From: Cristatella mucedo
Taxonomy: Eukaryota > Bryozoa > Phylactolaemata > Cristatellidae
DNA length: 64,000 nucleotides
NCBI GenBank assembly: GCA_009760855.2
Contig: WPIO01000011.1
Coordinates: 1,494,001-1,558,000 of the forward strand
Reading direction: 5' to 3'
Numbering within the stretch: position 1 is the first letter of the stretch; every line of letters begins with the position of its first letter. Made by a program: the position numbers and the translations under genes. The notes below the pieces were generated by a model. It saw only the letters and a program-made list of their open reading frames with translations. It did no database searches and was not told the DNA's origin. Shown piece after piece: positions 11,901 through 22,740 of this stretch.

Positions 11901-11970
11901 CGCCCATGTTGGGGCTAATCCTATCGCCCACGTGGGGCTAATCCTATATCCCACGTGGGGCTAATCTTAC
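11901..11970 (+). repeat. three tandem 23-24-bp units with CCCACGTGGG cores
   Basis: Units at 11901-11924, 11925-11947 and 11948-11970 share CCCACGTGGGGCTAATC followed by CTAT or TTAC. Units 2 and 3 have a perfect G-box type E-box (CCACGTGG); unit 1 has CCATGTTGG. The spacing is constant. Confidence 0.9.
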
Positions 11971-11997
11971 GTAGAGGATTGCTGGTCGTAGTCGCCG

Positions 11998-11999
<2 letters not shown>

Positions 12000-12087
<88 letters not shown>
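12000..12087 (+). repeat. (GA)n microsatellite
   Basis: Pure (GA)n of about 88 bases. Confidence 0.98.
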
Positions 12088-12088
<1 letters not shown>

Positions 12089-13514
12089 GAGAGTAGGTAA
12101 GAGTGAGAGTGTGTGGGAGAGCGAGCGAGGATATAAGAAGAATGTTCGGGGGTACGCAGAGGCAGATTGAGACACGGCTCGGACGCGAGGGAAGAACGCA
12201 AGCACTCAGCCCTAGTGCACGTCAGCGGCTCCAAGCCGCGGGGCCGCCGCCGCGTGACGAAGAAAAGACTTTGAAGACGCCGCAGCCTTCAGCGATAAAC
12301 AGCCAAGTGCAACTTAGACTTCGCAGCAGTTCGCTAGCCGCTCGTGTCCTGGTGTCTAGGTAGGCTGGGCGCTAGGTACGGAGCCGATGAGGCACCCCGG
12401 TCGGGACGCATCGACGCCACTACGCAGCACGCCTAGCCGTATACGGCATGGAGAGGTAGCTCACGTGCGCGCCGCGACCGCCGCATAGCACTCTACCAAC
12501 ATCCACGCCAAATATGCTGTAGCCGCCAGGCCCCGATAGAGGCCTTCGGTTCGTTTTGGTTATGCCTCAGCAGCCGCGCCCACGCGTGAGTTACCGCGCG
12601 GGCGCAGCTGCAAAGAGGAGGAATTCGAGGACGGTTTTGTAAGTTCGGAATTTTTCTTTGAAAATTATTTTGTACCTCTCGTTCGGTTTGAATTTCTTTC
12701 GGGACACGCTTTTCTGAGAACCCCGAATATATTCTTGGATATCTTCCGGTCCTCGTTGCTCATCTATCTTCCTACAATATTTCCAGCGATTGACGAATTC
12801 CAGATCCGGGCCGAAATCCTAAGGGAGATGACGTTTTCAAGCTTGTCTCGATAGCGGTCAAGGAGGTGGAGCGCGCCGAAAGAGCGTCTGGCTAGGACTG
12901 CTGGAAAGTATCGCGGCGCGTCTCGGTGAAACTGTCGAATACCCCGAAATACGGAGTATCGAAGGTAAATGAATAAAGTAATAAGAAAATAATAATAAGA
13001 AATAAATTAATAATTGGGGGCAGATCAGGCCCGCAAGGACAAACCTAAGAGACGGCCGGTCCGTCCTACGCGCCCGTTTGCCTTCATACGATTGGCTGCC
13101 TTTGGAAAGGTCAATGTCACGCTCCCTCCTGGGCTTAATCGCGGCTACGGCTAGGCTGCACTTATAGGCCAGGAGTGAAAAATTCCTAGCGTACTTTGAA
13201 GGGCAATTGGGACACTCTCGGATTCTGAAGCAATTGACCTCGTCGATTAGTTGAGGCTTTTCAATAAGCATATGTCGGTTATAGCACCGCTCAGCTTACC
13301 GAGGATTAAAGGCTACGAATCATATATCCGAATGCCACCTAGGCCCTGCGCTGAAAAGCGAGTCTTAATTCTTGAAAGGTGTAGAGGTTAGAGCCACCAA
13401 CTTAGCAACGATTCTGCATGTGCAACGATTTAATTGTCTCTCCAAAAGAAGCAGAATGAATACTTCAAAGGAGAGCAGATGTAGCACTCACTGAGAACTC
13501 TCAACAAATGACAT
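12088..13514. other. stretch without recognisable gene
   Basis: The GC-rich first half grades into AT-richer DNA near 12650. The longest frame (- strand, 12858-13271) has no recognisable motif. Confidence 0.4.
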
Positions 13515-13577
13515 CAAGCGGATAGCCGTAAAGGCTCTTCTGTCGCTATACAAAAAGAGGCTATTTAATCAGCTAGG
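13515..13577 (+). mobile_element. SINE family A, 3' fragment
   Basis: Only the tRNA-unrelated tail is present: AAGGCTCTTCTGTCGCTATA, then CAAAAAGAGGCT and TTAATCAGCTAG. It matches the end of the full copy at 48570-48737. Confidence 0.8.
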
Positions 13578-14926
13578 ATTTATTTATTTTATTTTACAAA
13601 AGTTCGCGTTTGTACGAATCCTTGCAGCCACAGACGACCGAGTTTACCCACATCCCTAAACTGTGTACCAAAAGAACCACTCAAATCAATACTTTAAGCA
13701 GGGTGACCAACAAGAATGCCCAGTGGCATCGCAGGCAGAAGATCTGAATGCACAATCGCGCTTGCGAAATCGTCCTGGGCGAAATCGTTTGTGGCTTCCA
13801 TCGAGCAGCGGAGCTATAAAGAGCTCCTTCTAAAAGTGCTTGCTTTCTCCTGACTATGTGCACGGGACAGTGATCGATGAGCGACTTTGAAACTCGCGTC
13901 TGGCTCTTTAAAGATATTTGTTATCCAATTGCTGCCTTGCATCCTGAGCAATCTAGCCGCCGGTGTTTAACGCCACGGACGGGCGCCTGAACAGCAAGAA
14001 AAGCTTCGCTTCATTCCTCTCATTCCGTACAGTTTTCTGTCTCTACTGGGTGGTTTGAACCTCCTTCACAGATGCAGGCGCTATCCGTAAATGAATGATT
14101 ACCTCACAGATGGTCGAACGTGCAGCTAGTCAATACGAGATACCGGCGAATACACCCAAGGTCCGGGTGAACCGCTGTGGAATCGACACCAATGCTGAAA
14201 GCACTGTGTCTCTAATTAAACCCCAACGCAGTCTTCGTCGCTAGGAAGCGTTAATCCCTAATCGCCGTTGTATCATCGCAAGTGTAGAAATTGACCGTTA
14301 TTCCCCTAGAAACGTTGTTTTCGTAGCCAGGTCAGTGATTAAATTGAAATTAACTCATTTCCGATAAGAAAACTGACATTCGCGCCTAATGGTTCACATT
14401 TAGTCAGAAAGAACAGCAGATGAATCAAAGTGATGCCATAATACAGAAAAAGGGAAGCACTCGGAAGGGTTCAGAAAGTGAGTTGGTTTTCTATATTCGC
14501 CTAAGGCTCACTAGTTGAATAGCTGCCCAAGGCGTGCTAAATGTCGGACGAACCTGCCACCACACTATTTTAACAGAAAAAATAATACGTCATGAACGAA
14601 TAGTTTCCTTTAACAAGTCATGTCATACTTTTTTAGATACGATTGGGAAAAGACGCTTCGTTCCCGAGTAAAAAATTCGAAATCTCTTCTAGTTACCTGA
14701 CCCTTGGTCCCTTAAAGATACCTACAATCAATCGTCAAAACGATTACCAAATACGAGCAGGAGAGTAGTTTTGCAGCTCCAACGTGGCTTTAGAACTAAA
14801 TAATAGTAGCATTTGGCACTAGATATTCAGTTCTACATGGCTGTGGCACTATACAATAGTAATTTGTAATATTAATAGTAATATTTTGCACTATATATAG
14901 TAATGTTTGCCCTGGGTCATAGCACG
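13578..14926. other. AT-richer stretch without recognisable gene
   Basis: No splice-consistent coding segment or known repeat was found. A short ATAGTAAT-rich patch lies near 14800-14910. Confidence 0.4.
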
Positions 14927-15029
14927 TGAGGTGAGGTGAGCTTCCTCAGCCAGCTCGTGGATTAGAGTCCTGCAGCGGGCGATTCTCTACTGCCCACTGA
15001 AGGCGGTGGCTGCCATTAAGGCTCTTCTG

Positions 15030-15085
<56 letters not shown>
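14927..15085 (+). mobile_element. diverged SINE family A copy ending in (TA)n
   Basis: It follows the family body: a degraded A-box region, TCCTGCAGCGGGCGATTC after the B-box position, then GCCATTAAGGCTCTTCTG. It runs into a (TA)n tract from about 15031. Confidence 0.65.
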
Positions 15086-15088
<3 letters not shown>

Positions 15089-15109
15089 GCATATATGTAG
15101 TATATATGT

Positions 15110-15132
15110 AAAAACGTTAGCTGATTCAACAG

Positions 15133-15184
<52 letters not shown>

Positions 15185-15208
15185 CTGTTGAATCAGCTAA
15201 CGTTTTTA
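15110..15208. repeat. perfect inverted repeat around (TA)n, from SINE tails
   Basis: AAAAACGTTAGCTGATTCAA and then CAGTC on the left is repeated as its exact reverse complement on the right, with only (TA)n between. The arm (GCTGATTCAACAG) is a variant of the family A 3' end (GCTGATTTAACAG). Confidence 0.9.
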
Positions 15209-15976
15209 CGCGATGCCATAATCGCGTGCAGGCAGGTGGTTCACTTCAAAGTAGCTGAAGTCTGCAGCAGCTCCGTATTGCAATGAATATAGTTGACTTT
15301 CTTCTTGCTCCAGTACCAGGATTATTCAGCTATACAACCTCGAGATTTACTTCAGCCCAAATTGCCATCTGTCACCTTCAACTGCCTCGTGCAGGCAAGC
15401 ATTCGTATTGCATACAAACCAACACGTACAAAGATAGCATAGCAGGTGCTTTCGTAACTGCCTCTTAAACGTGCTCAACAATCGTAGCAACTACAGGCAG
15501 TAGGAGTACAGCAGCAGTAGCAGGCCGGGGCGATCAAAAGACTACGAACTGCCGCCAGCCAGCCGCTGTGAGACACACTTAGAAGACAAGCTCGTAGCTT
15601 GCTAGCTAGATGCGATGCTGCCGCTGCTGCTCGTTGCAGAAAAAAGACCTTCAAATTCCAAATGACCCATCAAACAAGTATACACATCGCCGACTGCTCG
15701 ATACAAATGAAAAAAACGAAAACAGCACGGCGGTCATGTTCTTCACAGACATCGAGTTGGTGCGAGCAGCAGACCAACTTCACCGACATAAGCACTGACA
15801 GAGAGAGCATCAGGCACATCGTCCTCGCACGACGAAAAATCGAGTGACGGCCATCCAGCATTCAGACCGAGGAGCAGCAGCTTCTTCCGGGCAGCACATG
15901 TAGCAGCCAAAGTTTAGCACAACGACAGGCAAGCGAGCGGTACAGGGTCTGTGGCTGCCTGTGCTGTATCCGAGCT
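15209..15976. other. 3' flank of prefoldin 4, no other gene seen
   Basis: No AATAAA for the - strand prefoldin gene was found close to its stop. The short frames here are unremarkable. Confidence 0.4.
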
Positions 15977-17377
15977 CTATTCTTCTTCATTCTCCAGGTT
16001 TATATTATCTCCAAACTTGGCATAAAGCTTAACCTTGAGCTCACTGAGCTTCTGCTTGTACTCGCCGACCAGTGTCTCAAGCTTGCCAAGAGCAACCTTG
16101 CAGCCCTCCTTGGCTTCATCCAACAGAACTCCGACCCTGTCAGGCGTCGCGCCTACAAACACTTCGCCGATCTGGAAAGTGGAGTGACCGCTAAGAGGAA
16201 ACAACGTAACAACTGATTAAGATTGATGCAGGCTCCTCAAGGCTAAAAGTCTCGCCCCCCCAGAGTGGCTTCGCGGGTCACTACGGCTGGCAAAGGAAGC
16301 ATGGGCATCTAAAGACAGACAACCAAGAGCGACAAGAAAAGAAAAGTCGGCATTTGGGCAGGAAGATTGTTAGGCCATGTAATCAGGCGCAACTCTCGAC
16401 ACGATGGAAGGCTTAAGATTTCCCTTGACGAGTGGCACTGCTGGCTGCGATCGCTTCGAGGATGGAAAACCCCTAGACAGCATCAATCTCTGGACGAAAA
16501 AAGCCAACGACACAGTATGAATGAGTACGAACAACGACGTCATTAGGTGGGGTATGGGACGATCCCTTGTAATGGGATAAGTAGCATCTTGCGAAACCCG
16601 GGTACTCAGCCTTCACCAATCACAAGACATTAGCATGTCGCCATGCCGAAAATTCCATGCTGTCTCCGGGCTGTCGATCTATCGAGATCTGGCCGGCCGA
16701 GAACCATCAGCCAGGACTCGCCCGTGGGAGAAGCTCTCAATTTGGAAACAAACGGCTCTCACTCTTCCCTGGAAGTACAAGCTGTGCTCTGAGCAACTGC
16801 ACACCAAAGGATATGGCACGAGAGTGCCGCTGTCGCCTTCGTCACCCGTGTCATCCGCCTCAAGCAGAAGTAGCTCCTCTGAAGCGTCCTCGAGATTCTG
16901 CAGCTCCTTCTACATAACATTTAAAAGTTAGCATGAACGACAGACGTGGTCCGGTAAAGGCAGCAAGCATAAGGGACCGGCCTGAAGCCAAGCACTTGAG
17001 CTGCCTGGAGGAAAGAGGCGTTCCAATATCGTGCATCTAGCGACATGCAAACCGAGGTCAGGTTAAGCTTAAGTGCATGCCACTACAGATGGACTGGCGC
17101 ACGTTGAAGGCAGACTAAACGTACTGTACGATAGTTGCGAGCTTACTAGCAACAGATTAGAAAATGGTAGGCCCCCGGTTTTTTTACTTGGGTTCAGCAT
17201 TTCTTTCGTGTGTCCTCGGACTCTGTCACCTGGTTTTGCCCACTGGTTAAGGTGTCGCATCAACCAAGGTCTGGCCGAGGTCGTGGGCTCGAGCCACGTG
17301 GTAACAAGTTCTCTTAGGGAGCTATAGAAATGAATTTTTTATACCTGTTCTTGCTTATGTGTATATTGGCTTGTTTA

Positions 17378-17408
<31 letters not shown>

Positions 17409-20400
17409 CAATTGTCACATCTTTATCCTAATCGCGTTGCACCATCATGATCTCTTCTGTGTACCAGGTGGCCAAGCCACAACACGACGTGCAAGCACAG
17501 ACGTGATGATGAAAATGAGGTAAGATAACTGCCATTGCTTACCACAGCGAAGGAAAGTCAGCACAGGATGTAATTTAGCCACGGCATATACACTGGCGGC
17601 CATAAGTTTTGCCACACCCACTCCAACTATTGCCGCCTGGTCAATTTTTCAACAGGACAACCGCAGCATGGCCAGTAGAAATACTAAATCTAGTAGGATT
17701 TGGACCCTCTACGATTGGCGACCACTTCCACTATTCGGGCTGGCATGGACTTGACGAGCTTCCGAGTTACGTCGGATGGTACAGCATGTCAGATCGCTTG
17801 CAATTTGTCCCATAATTCGGCCGGCGATCTAATGTTAGTGGCTAGAGCTCTTAGCCGAAGCTGAACCTATTCCCACAGATGTTCAATCGGGTTAAGGTCC
17901 CGGCTCTGACTCGGCGACTGCAAGCGTGTGGAACGAAGAGACCTGTAAAGAAACTGCAGCACAACTTTGGCAGTATGTTTCGGATCGCTATCCTGTTGAT
18001 ATATGAAATTAGTGCCTAGCAGTCACAATGCACTGGGCACAGCAACATCGTCCAGGATTCGCAGGTAGCAGTCTTAATGCATTATGCCCTCAATGGGGTG
18101 AAGGGCCCCTACACAATCACTGATCCAGATCCAAACTTCACAGTATGTTGCAAGCAGACATCAGCATATGCTTCGTCACTCCTGCATCGAACGTAGGATC
18201 GACGTTTGTAGCCGCCATACACGGTGTACTTACTTTCGTCGGTAAAGAATACCCACATCCAATCTTCGGTAGTCCAATGTCTATGCTGCCACGCCCATAA
18301 AAGATGTGCTTATTTATGGGCTTTCGTCAGTAGCGGAGCTTTCTTTGCCACCCTTGCCATGAGCCCCTGTTCGTTGAGCCTTCACCTCACCGTCCGCTCA
18401 CCGAGAATCTTGCCGGTGGTAAGCTCTAGTGCTTTGGCAAGGACTCAAGAAGGGGCAAAGCAGGCCTTCAGGCACTCCATTTTCAGGAGCCGATCGTCCC
18501 TCCTAGTAATAAATAATTAGAAACCCAAGGGCACCCAAACACAGGCTGGTTCTTCATCGTCCCTAGCACCGACGTTTTCTGAATGTTATATCGGACAGGG
18601 TTGTCCCTTACTCCCAGCATCTGAGCGATCTCTCGGTTGCTAACCTTCTCAAGATGGTAAGACCATAGGTGGCCCTGGCGAAAATCAGTAAGGAGACCTC
18701 CCTTTGCCATGGCTGCTAGTAGTGCACTCCCGTGTCGATACGGCCTGCCTGTTGAGGTCAAGGTCACTGGATATCCGCCCAACCTCCCATTTTTGCCAGC
18801 ACAACACGCTATGTCGCACCTTCGAATTGCACAACACCCTTTGTCGCACCAGACGAATAAAGTCTGCAAATGCTACATGAAGGGTTTCGGCCGTATTTAA
18901 AGGTACGACCACAATACAGATTCTCTCTGCTAGCAGATGTTTCTATCATTATAATCGTGTACCATGCCCATGGGTGAGCAGAGTAATACTTCCCACCCAG
19001 CCACCGAAATCCGGAACCAAAATTGGCCATAGGTTTTGGAGTTATCTGGTTCCAAAGGAGGGCATCAACAGCTACTATCGGATTTCCGGAGTTCAGCACT
19101 CAGAAGTCCTGAGCAAAAAGTTACAGACCAAAACACTGCTTATTGGTAGCCAATGAATTTAAACATTCGTTAGCATTTACCATCAATTTACAGTAGTTCC
19201 AACAGCTATCGACTGGGCTACATCGACCCTACTCACAGTAGGCCAAGTGTGGCAAAACTTATGGCCACTAGTGTAGATGAGAATGGTGCCACAGCTCAGG
19301 GCGCATGAAAGGACACTCTAACCATCATCACCGTAGTTAGAACACAGTCCGGTAGCAGCAAGCAATAATGATTACAATGAGAATAATACAGCACCCAGGT
19401 GGGACAAAATCTCTTTCTGGGCACTTTCGATATTTTGGAAAGGAAGTACAGCTGTCCGGGGAGCACACAGTAATGAGCTAAGACACTAAAGAACCTCACA
19501 ATGCATGTCAACATGGTGTGTAGAGTGACAAAGGCATCTATGAGCCACTGCAGGGAGGTTTAAATTGGCTTAATCCACGGCTCCAGTGGTGCAGCTGCTT
19601 CAAGTTTGCTGCTCTGTCATCGCCAAACGACGAGTTCCAGCTGCTGCAATCTAATAGAGGATACAAATCAAAGCACTAGTCGTGGGTCCTGACCACAAGC
19701 CAAGGAGGTGAATAAGCTAACTTAGTCATAGATGCCTGGTTTCTCTAGTGAGGCACACCCCCCCCCCCGATGCTCCTGCCAGACGATCTACGATTGGAAG
19801 ATCTAGTCACCCACCTTGAATGCGCAATCTGCACTCGTATGGGGCTCCACTAAGTTGGTCAGTCTAGAGGTGAAGTTGACATTGTAAGGTCCGTGAGGCA
19901 ATGCTTTGCCGTTCGCTGCACTACATAGCTAGTAGGAATCCAATTCTTATTCAACTTCCAAGTTGACTTCATTAGCCTTTACGGCTATCACCGTGCTTGC
20001 GGCAGTAAAAAAGGGTCGCCCAAGTAGAATTCGAACCCACGACCTTGGGACCGAGGTCGTGAAAAGCAACCGCCTTACCTAGTGTGCCATTACGGCCCAC
20101 CAATACTCAAAGCCTATGCAGTCTGTGGTACGCTCGTAAGTACAAGAACATCCCAACCAACAAAGCTGAGGGATGAGCAAACTGTCCAGTTAGACAACAA
20201 AGGTACACAGTAAACAGTCACAAATGTACACGGAAGAGGAAAACGAACAGATACACAGAACAACGAGAAACGTGGCACCACAAGATGTCTAGACCTTCGG
20301 ATGGTTTGTGCTTCATTTTTTTAAACACCAGCAACAACTAAGTAGGTGTCGTTGCATGATCACTCGCGACTTAAGTGCGATAGCTAGCTACATGCTGAGT

Positions 20401-22627
20401 TAAAAAGCCAACCTAGTAGACTGGGGGATTCAGCTAGATCCACCTCGGGCAAGTCTTCCCCATGGACATCAGGCTGCCCTGGATAGCCATTCCTCTGCGT
20501 TGCAAGTGGCACAGCACAGCATCAGTAGAGCAGCCTGGCGTCTGATGACCCGCCCTAGCCGACCGCCACAATCCTTTGTGCGACCCCCCCCCCACCTCCG
20601 ATGGAAGAGGAAGCAGGCACTGATGCAGGATGCGCCGGGGCCCATCGGCGAGCTAAGGCACACTGAGCCGCCACTTTGGGTCCCTCACGGGAAGCAGGCA
20701 ATGCTTCCGTGGCGCCTTCGACGTCGTTTAAGCAGCACTGACAGTCGGCAAGCCACAGACTGGACAGTCTCGATGAAGGCTCGAGTCATCAAGTGCAAAT
20801 GATCTGACGCCATGATGATCAATGATTTGAATGACATACTGACGATCTGAGCTCTAAACCTAAAAAGAAAAAAGAGCGTTCGGCCATAGCATAGATAATC
20901 ATAGATCGTCACCTTCTTCAGCTCCATCTCGTCCTTGGCATCTTGCAGCTTGGCATTGTATCGAGCAAACGCGTTGATGTCAGACTGGTCATCGAACGTA
21001 ATCTGCACATTAGCATCCTGCAAAGGATGACTGGCAGCTTGACGAAGCAGGACACTGGCTGCGGCTTCCGCATTCGCTGACTGACCGGCTTGCCAGGGCA
21101 ATGGAATGAGCAGGCTCGATCGCCGGCACGTGAGCTAGCAGCATTGGCGGCAGCCACTGCTGCCGAAGCAAAAGCAGCAAAAGATAAAGCCAAGATTTTC
21201 CAGAAAGCTTCGGTAGCTGCTTTGGGGGGGGTGGCGCAGCCGAGACATAGATAAGACCCCGTCAGGCACACGCGAGGTAGCTTGTTCCGGAGAATAGAGA
21301 CTGTAATCGCTTCATCTTAATCCGAAGAAATGCATTCTAGTTAATAATAATAAGAACACATTTGTTACAGCGCCCTCTGAGAACCCACCTCTTTCTAGGC
21401 CCTTAAAATGCACTGCACAAGAAGCAAGATCGAATGGTTAGTGGTAGCATGCTCAATGACAACAAGCATAATATGGTTAGGGGTGACATGCACAGGGTCA
21501 GCATGCAAATATGGTTAGTGGCAGCATGCACAGTATCAGCACACATAAATAGTTACACTACGTTAGCCTGCTTACGGAAAAGCAGTCGTGCGAAAAAAAT
21601 AAAAAATATATAGTCATTGGCAAAACCTACACGATCAATAGGGGGCTCTACTCTCCGACCATGACACGTGCATGCCATCGGTAGGGGTGCAGCCAGCGAT
21701 GGACCAGTACTTCTACACGTGAGACTGCCTGCACGGCTACGGCCCGTCGACGGCACAGGCCCTCAATGAAAGGATCTGTGACCAGCTCTCCGACGATACA
21801 ATTGACTAAGCAGGTTCATACTACCTGCCTTCCCTCCACGAACTGATGCACATCTTCTTCCAGCTAAGGAGAAGTATCGTATGGAGAAGCCAAGGTAAAG
21901 TATCGTAATAAAAAATATAATAATAATAAGTATATATAATATATATAGTATATATAATAAAGTATGTATAATATATGTAGTATATATAATAAAGTATATA
22001 TAATAAGTATAAGTATATATAATAAGTATAATAATAATAGAAGTATCGTATTAAGGAGAGGTGTCGTAGTAAAAATAAATAAATACTAGCTGATTTAACA
22101 GCCTCTTTTTGTATAGCGACAGAAGAGCCTTGACGGCTATCACCACCGCTTGCAGTGGCGATAAAGAATCACCCACCACAGGATTCGAACACACGACCTC
22201 GGGGCCGAGGTCGTGAAAAGCAACCGCCTTACCTAGCGAGCCATTACGGCTCACCGTAGTATCCTTGGCCGTGAGTAGCCTCGCGTAGTACAATATCATT
22301 GTTAACCATACGTGAGCATTTAAAGCTCGCTACTCTGATGACAACGAATTGAGAAATTTTCGAAAGCATGGTCATTGAACTAATTCCGAAGGCTGGTCTT
22401 TGGATTTACAGGCTAGAGGCTCTTTAAATTTAGAGTCGCGACATCGTACTATACACAATTGTTCCGCGACAGGTCACGAGGTACACACAAGATGTCCCCC
22501 GTCCCCACGGCAGGCGTCGGTCGAACGGGCGAATCGACAATGACTCCCGCTCGGCTAGAGAAGGCTAAGGGTGTTTAACGAGTGCCATAGACAGGAAGAG
22601 CCATTCGGATTCACCGGCCGCAGCCAT
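15977..22627 (-). CDS. PFDN4: prefoldin subunit 4 (four exons proposed)
   Basis: This is a beta-type subunit of the hexameric prefoldin chaperone, which passes unfolded actin and tubulin to the TRiC/CCT chaperonin in the cytosol. Exons (- strand): 22627-22615 (proposed, reads MAAA), 21037-20913 (or 21017-20913), 16909-16805, and 16171-15977 with the stop. Exon 2 reads VQITFDDQSDINAFARYNAK and ends in KK. Exon 3 continues KELQNLEDASEELLL and ends LVPYPL. Exon 4 starts IGEVF and ends KLYAKFGDNINLENEEE. These match the beta-subunit pattern of helix, PYxIG[DE]VF hairpin and helix with an LYAKFG end. Exons 2-4 give 134 residues from Asp-Ala, and the total with exon 1 is about 145. Vertebrate PFDN4 is 134. 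The acidic loop before the hairpin is longer than in vertebrates. Exon 1 uses a good Kozak ATG and a GTGAAT donor but needs the weaker TCAAG acceptor to stay in phase, so it is the uncertain part. Confidence 0.85.
17233..17312 (+). mobile_element. SINE family B (tRNA-like head)
   Basis: It has a tRNA-like A box (GCCCACTGGTTAAGG) and a B box (GGGCTCGAGCC). A second copy in reverse orientation is at 53731-53822. It lies in intron 3 of PFDN4, between exon 3 and exon 4 coordinates on one side and the Tc1 element on the other. Confidence 0.65.
17383..17407 (+). repeat. (GT)n microsatellite
   Basis: A short pure (GT)n run. Confidence 0.95.
17591..19273 (-). mobile_element. Tc1/mariner DNA transposon with intact TIRs and TA duplication
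   Basis: The left end CACTGGCGGCCATAAGTTTT, then GCCACAC, is matched at the right end by its reverse complement with two mismatches, giving a 27-base TIR. A TA dinucleotide flanks both sides (17589-17590 and 19274-19275), the target-site signature of the superfamily. Length is 1683 bases. The transposase on the - strand is broken. The element sits in the PFDN4 intron between exons 2 and 3. Confidence 0.93.
17640..18710 (-). pseudogene. Tc1-like transposase, inactivated
   Basis: From ATG at 18710 the frame reads MAKGGLLTDFRQGHLWS and EKVSNREIAQMLGV, the N-terminal helix-turn-helix that binds the TIR. Stops and shifts follow. Further on, LLTKAHK and LLWAWQHRHW lead into WMWVFFTDESKYTVYG, which holds the first catalytic Asp of the DDE/D triad. 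Later segments correspond to the FGSGSVIVWG-type block and the C terminus. At least six stops or frame changes rule out activity. Confidence 0.88.
19972..20101 (-). mobile_element. SINE family A copy, 5' part
   Basis: The reverse complement has a GTAAGGCGGTTGCTTTTCAC head, then GACCTCGGTCCCAAGGTCGT, a B box GGGTTCGAATTC and the start of the family body. The 3' tail is missing. It lies in the PFDN4 intron. Confidence 0.85.
21341..21550 (-). mobile_element. LINE 3'-UTR tail
   Basis: In the - orientation it carries the family's 3'-UTR: three TGGTTAG[TG]GG..CATGC-type subrepeats, then a GGCCTAGAAAGAGGTGGGTT and CTCAGAGGGCGCTGT end block, finishing in (ATT)n. The same end is found at many sites in the window. 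Confidence 0.8.
21900..22050. repeat. AT-rich TATAATAAG-type low-complexity tract
   Basis: Irregular repetition of TATATAATAAAGTA and TATAATAAGTAT. Confidence 0.8.
22083..22254 (-). mobile_element. SINE family A, near full length
   Basis: The reverse complement starts GTGAGCCGTAATGGCTCGCT, has a B box GTGTTCGAATCC and ends with the GAGGCTGTTAAATCAGCTAG tail. It carries the CCTCGGCCCCGAGG palindrome between the A and B boxes. Confidence 0.9.
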
Positions 22628-22731
22628 TGTGAAACTTTGCAGTCAGCTACAGCGCGACGAGGAATTCTTAAGAATTCGAAGGATGGAGGAGTCTGAGCGC
22701 ATTCCTTTTCGCATTGGTATCGCATTAATGT

Positions 22732-22740
22732 CCGGAAGTG
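22732..22740. promoter_or_regulatory. ETS/GABP-type motif upstream of the proposed PFDN4 start
   Basis: CCGGAAGTG lies about 105 bases upstream of the proposed ATG at 22627. The motif is common in TATA-less promoters of housekeeping genes, which supports the proposed first exon. Confidence 0.4.

Noticed and set aside
11558..11941. Poly-Ala, poly-Pro and poly-Gly frames
   Set aside because: They arise from the (CCG)n tract read in different frames.
12858..13271. 137-codon - strand frame with a hydrophobic segment
   Set aside because: No recognisable family, and the hydrophobic part comes from an AT-rich (AATAAA)-like patch.
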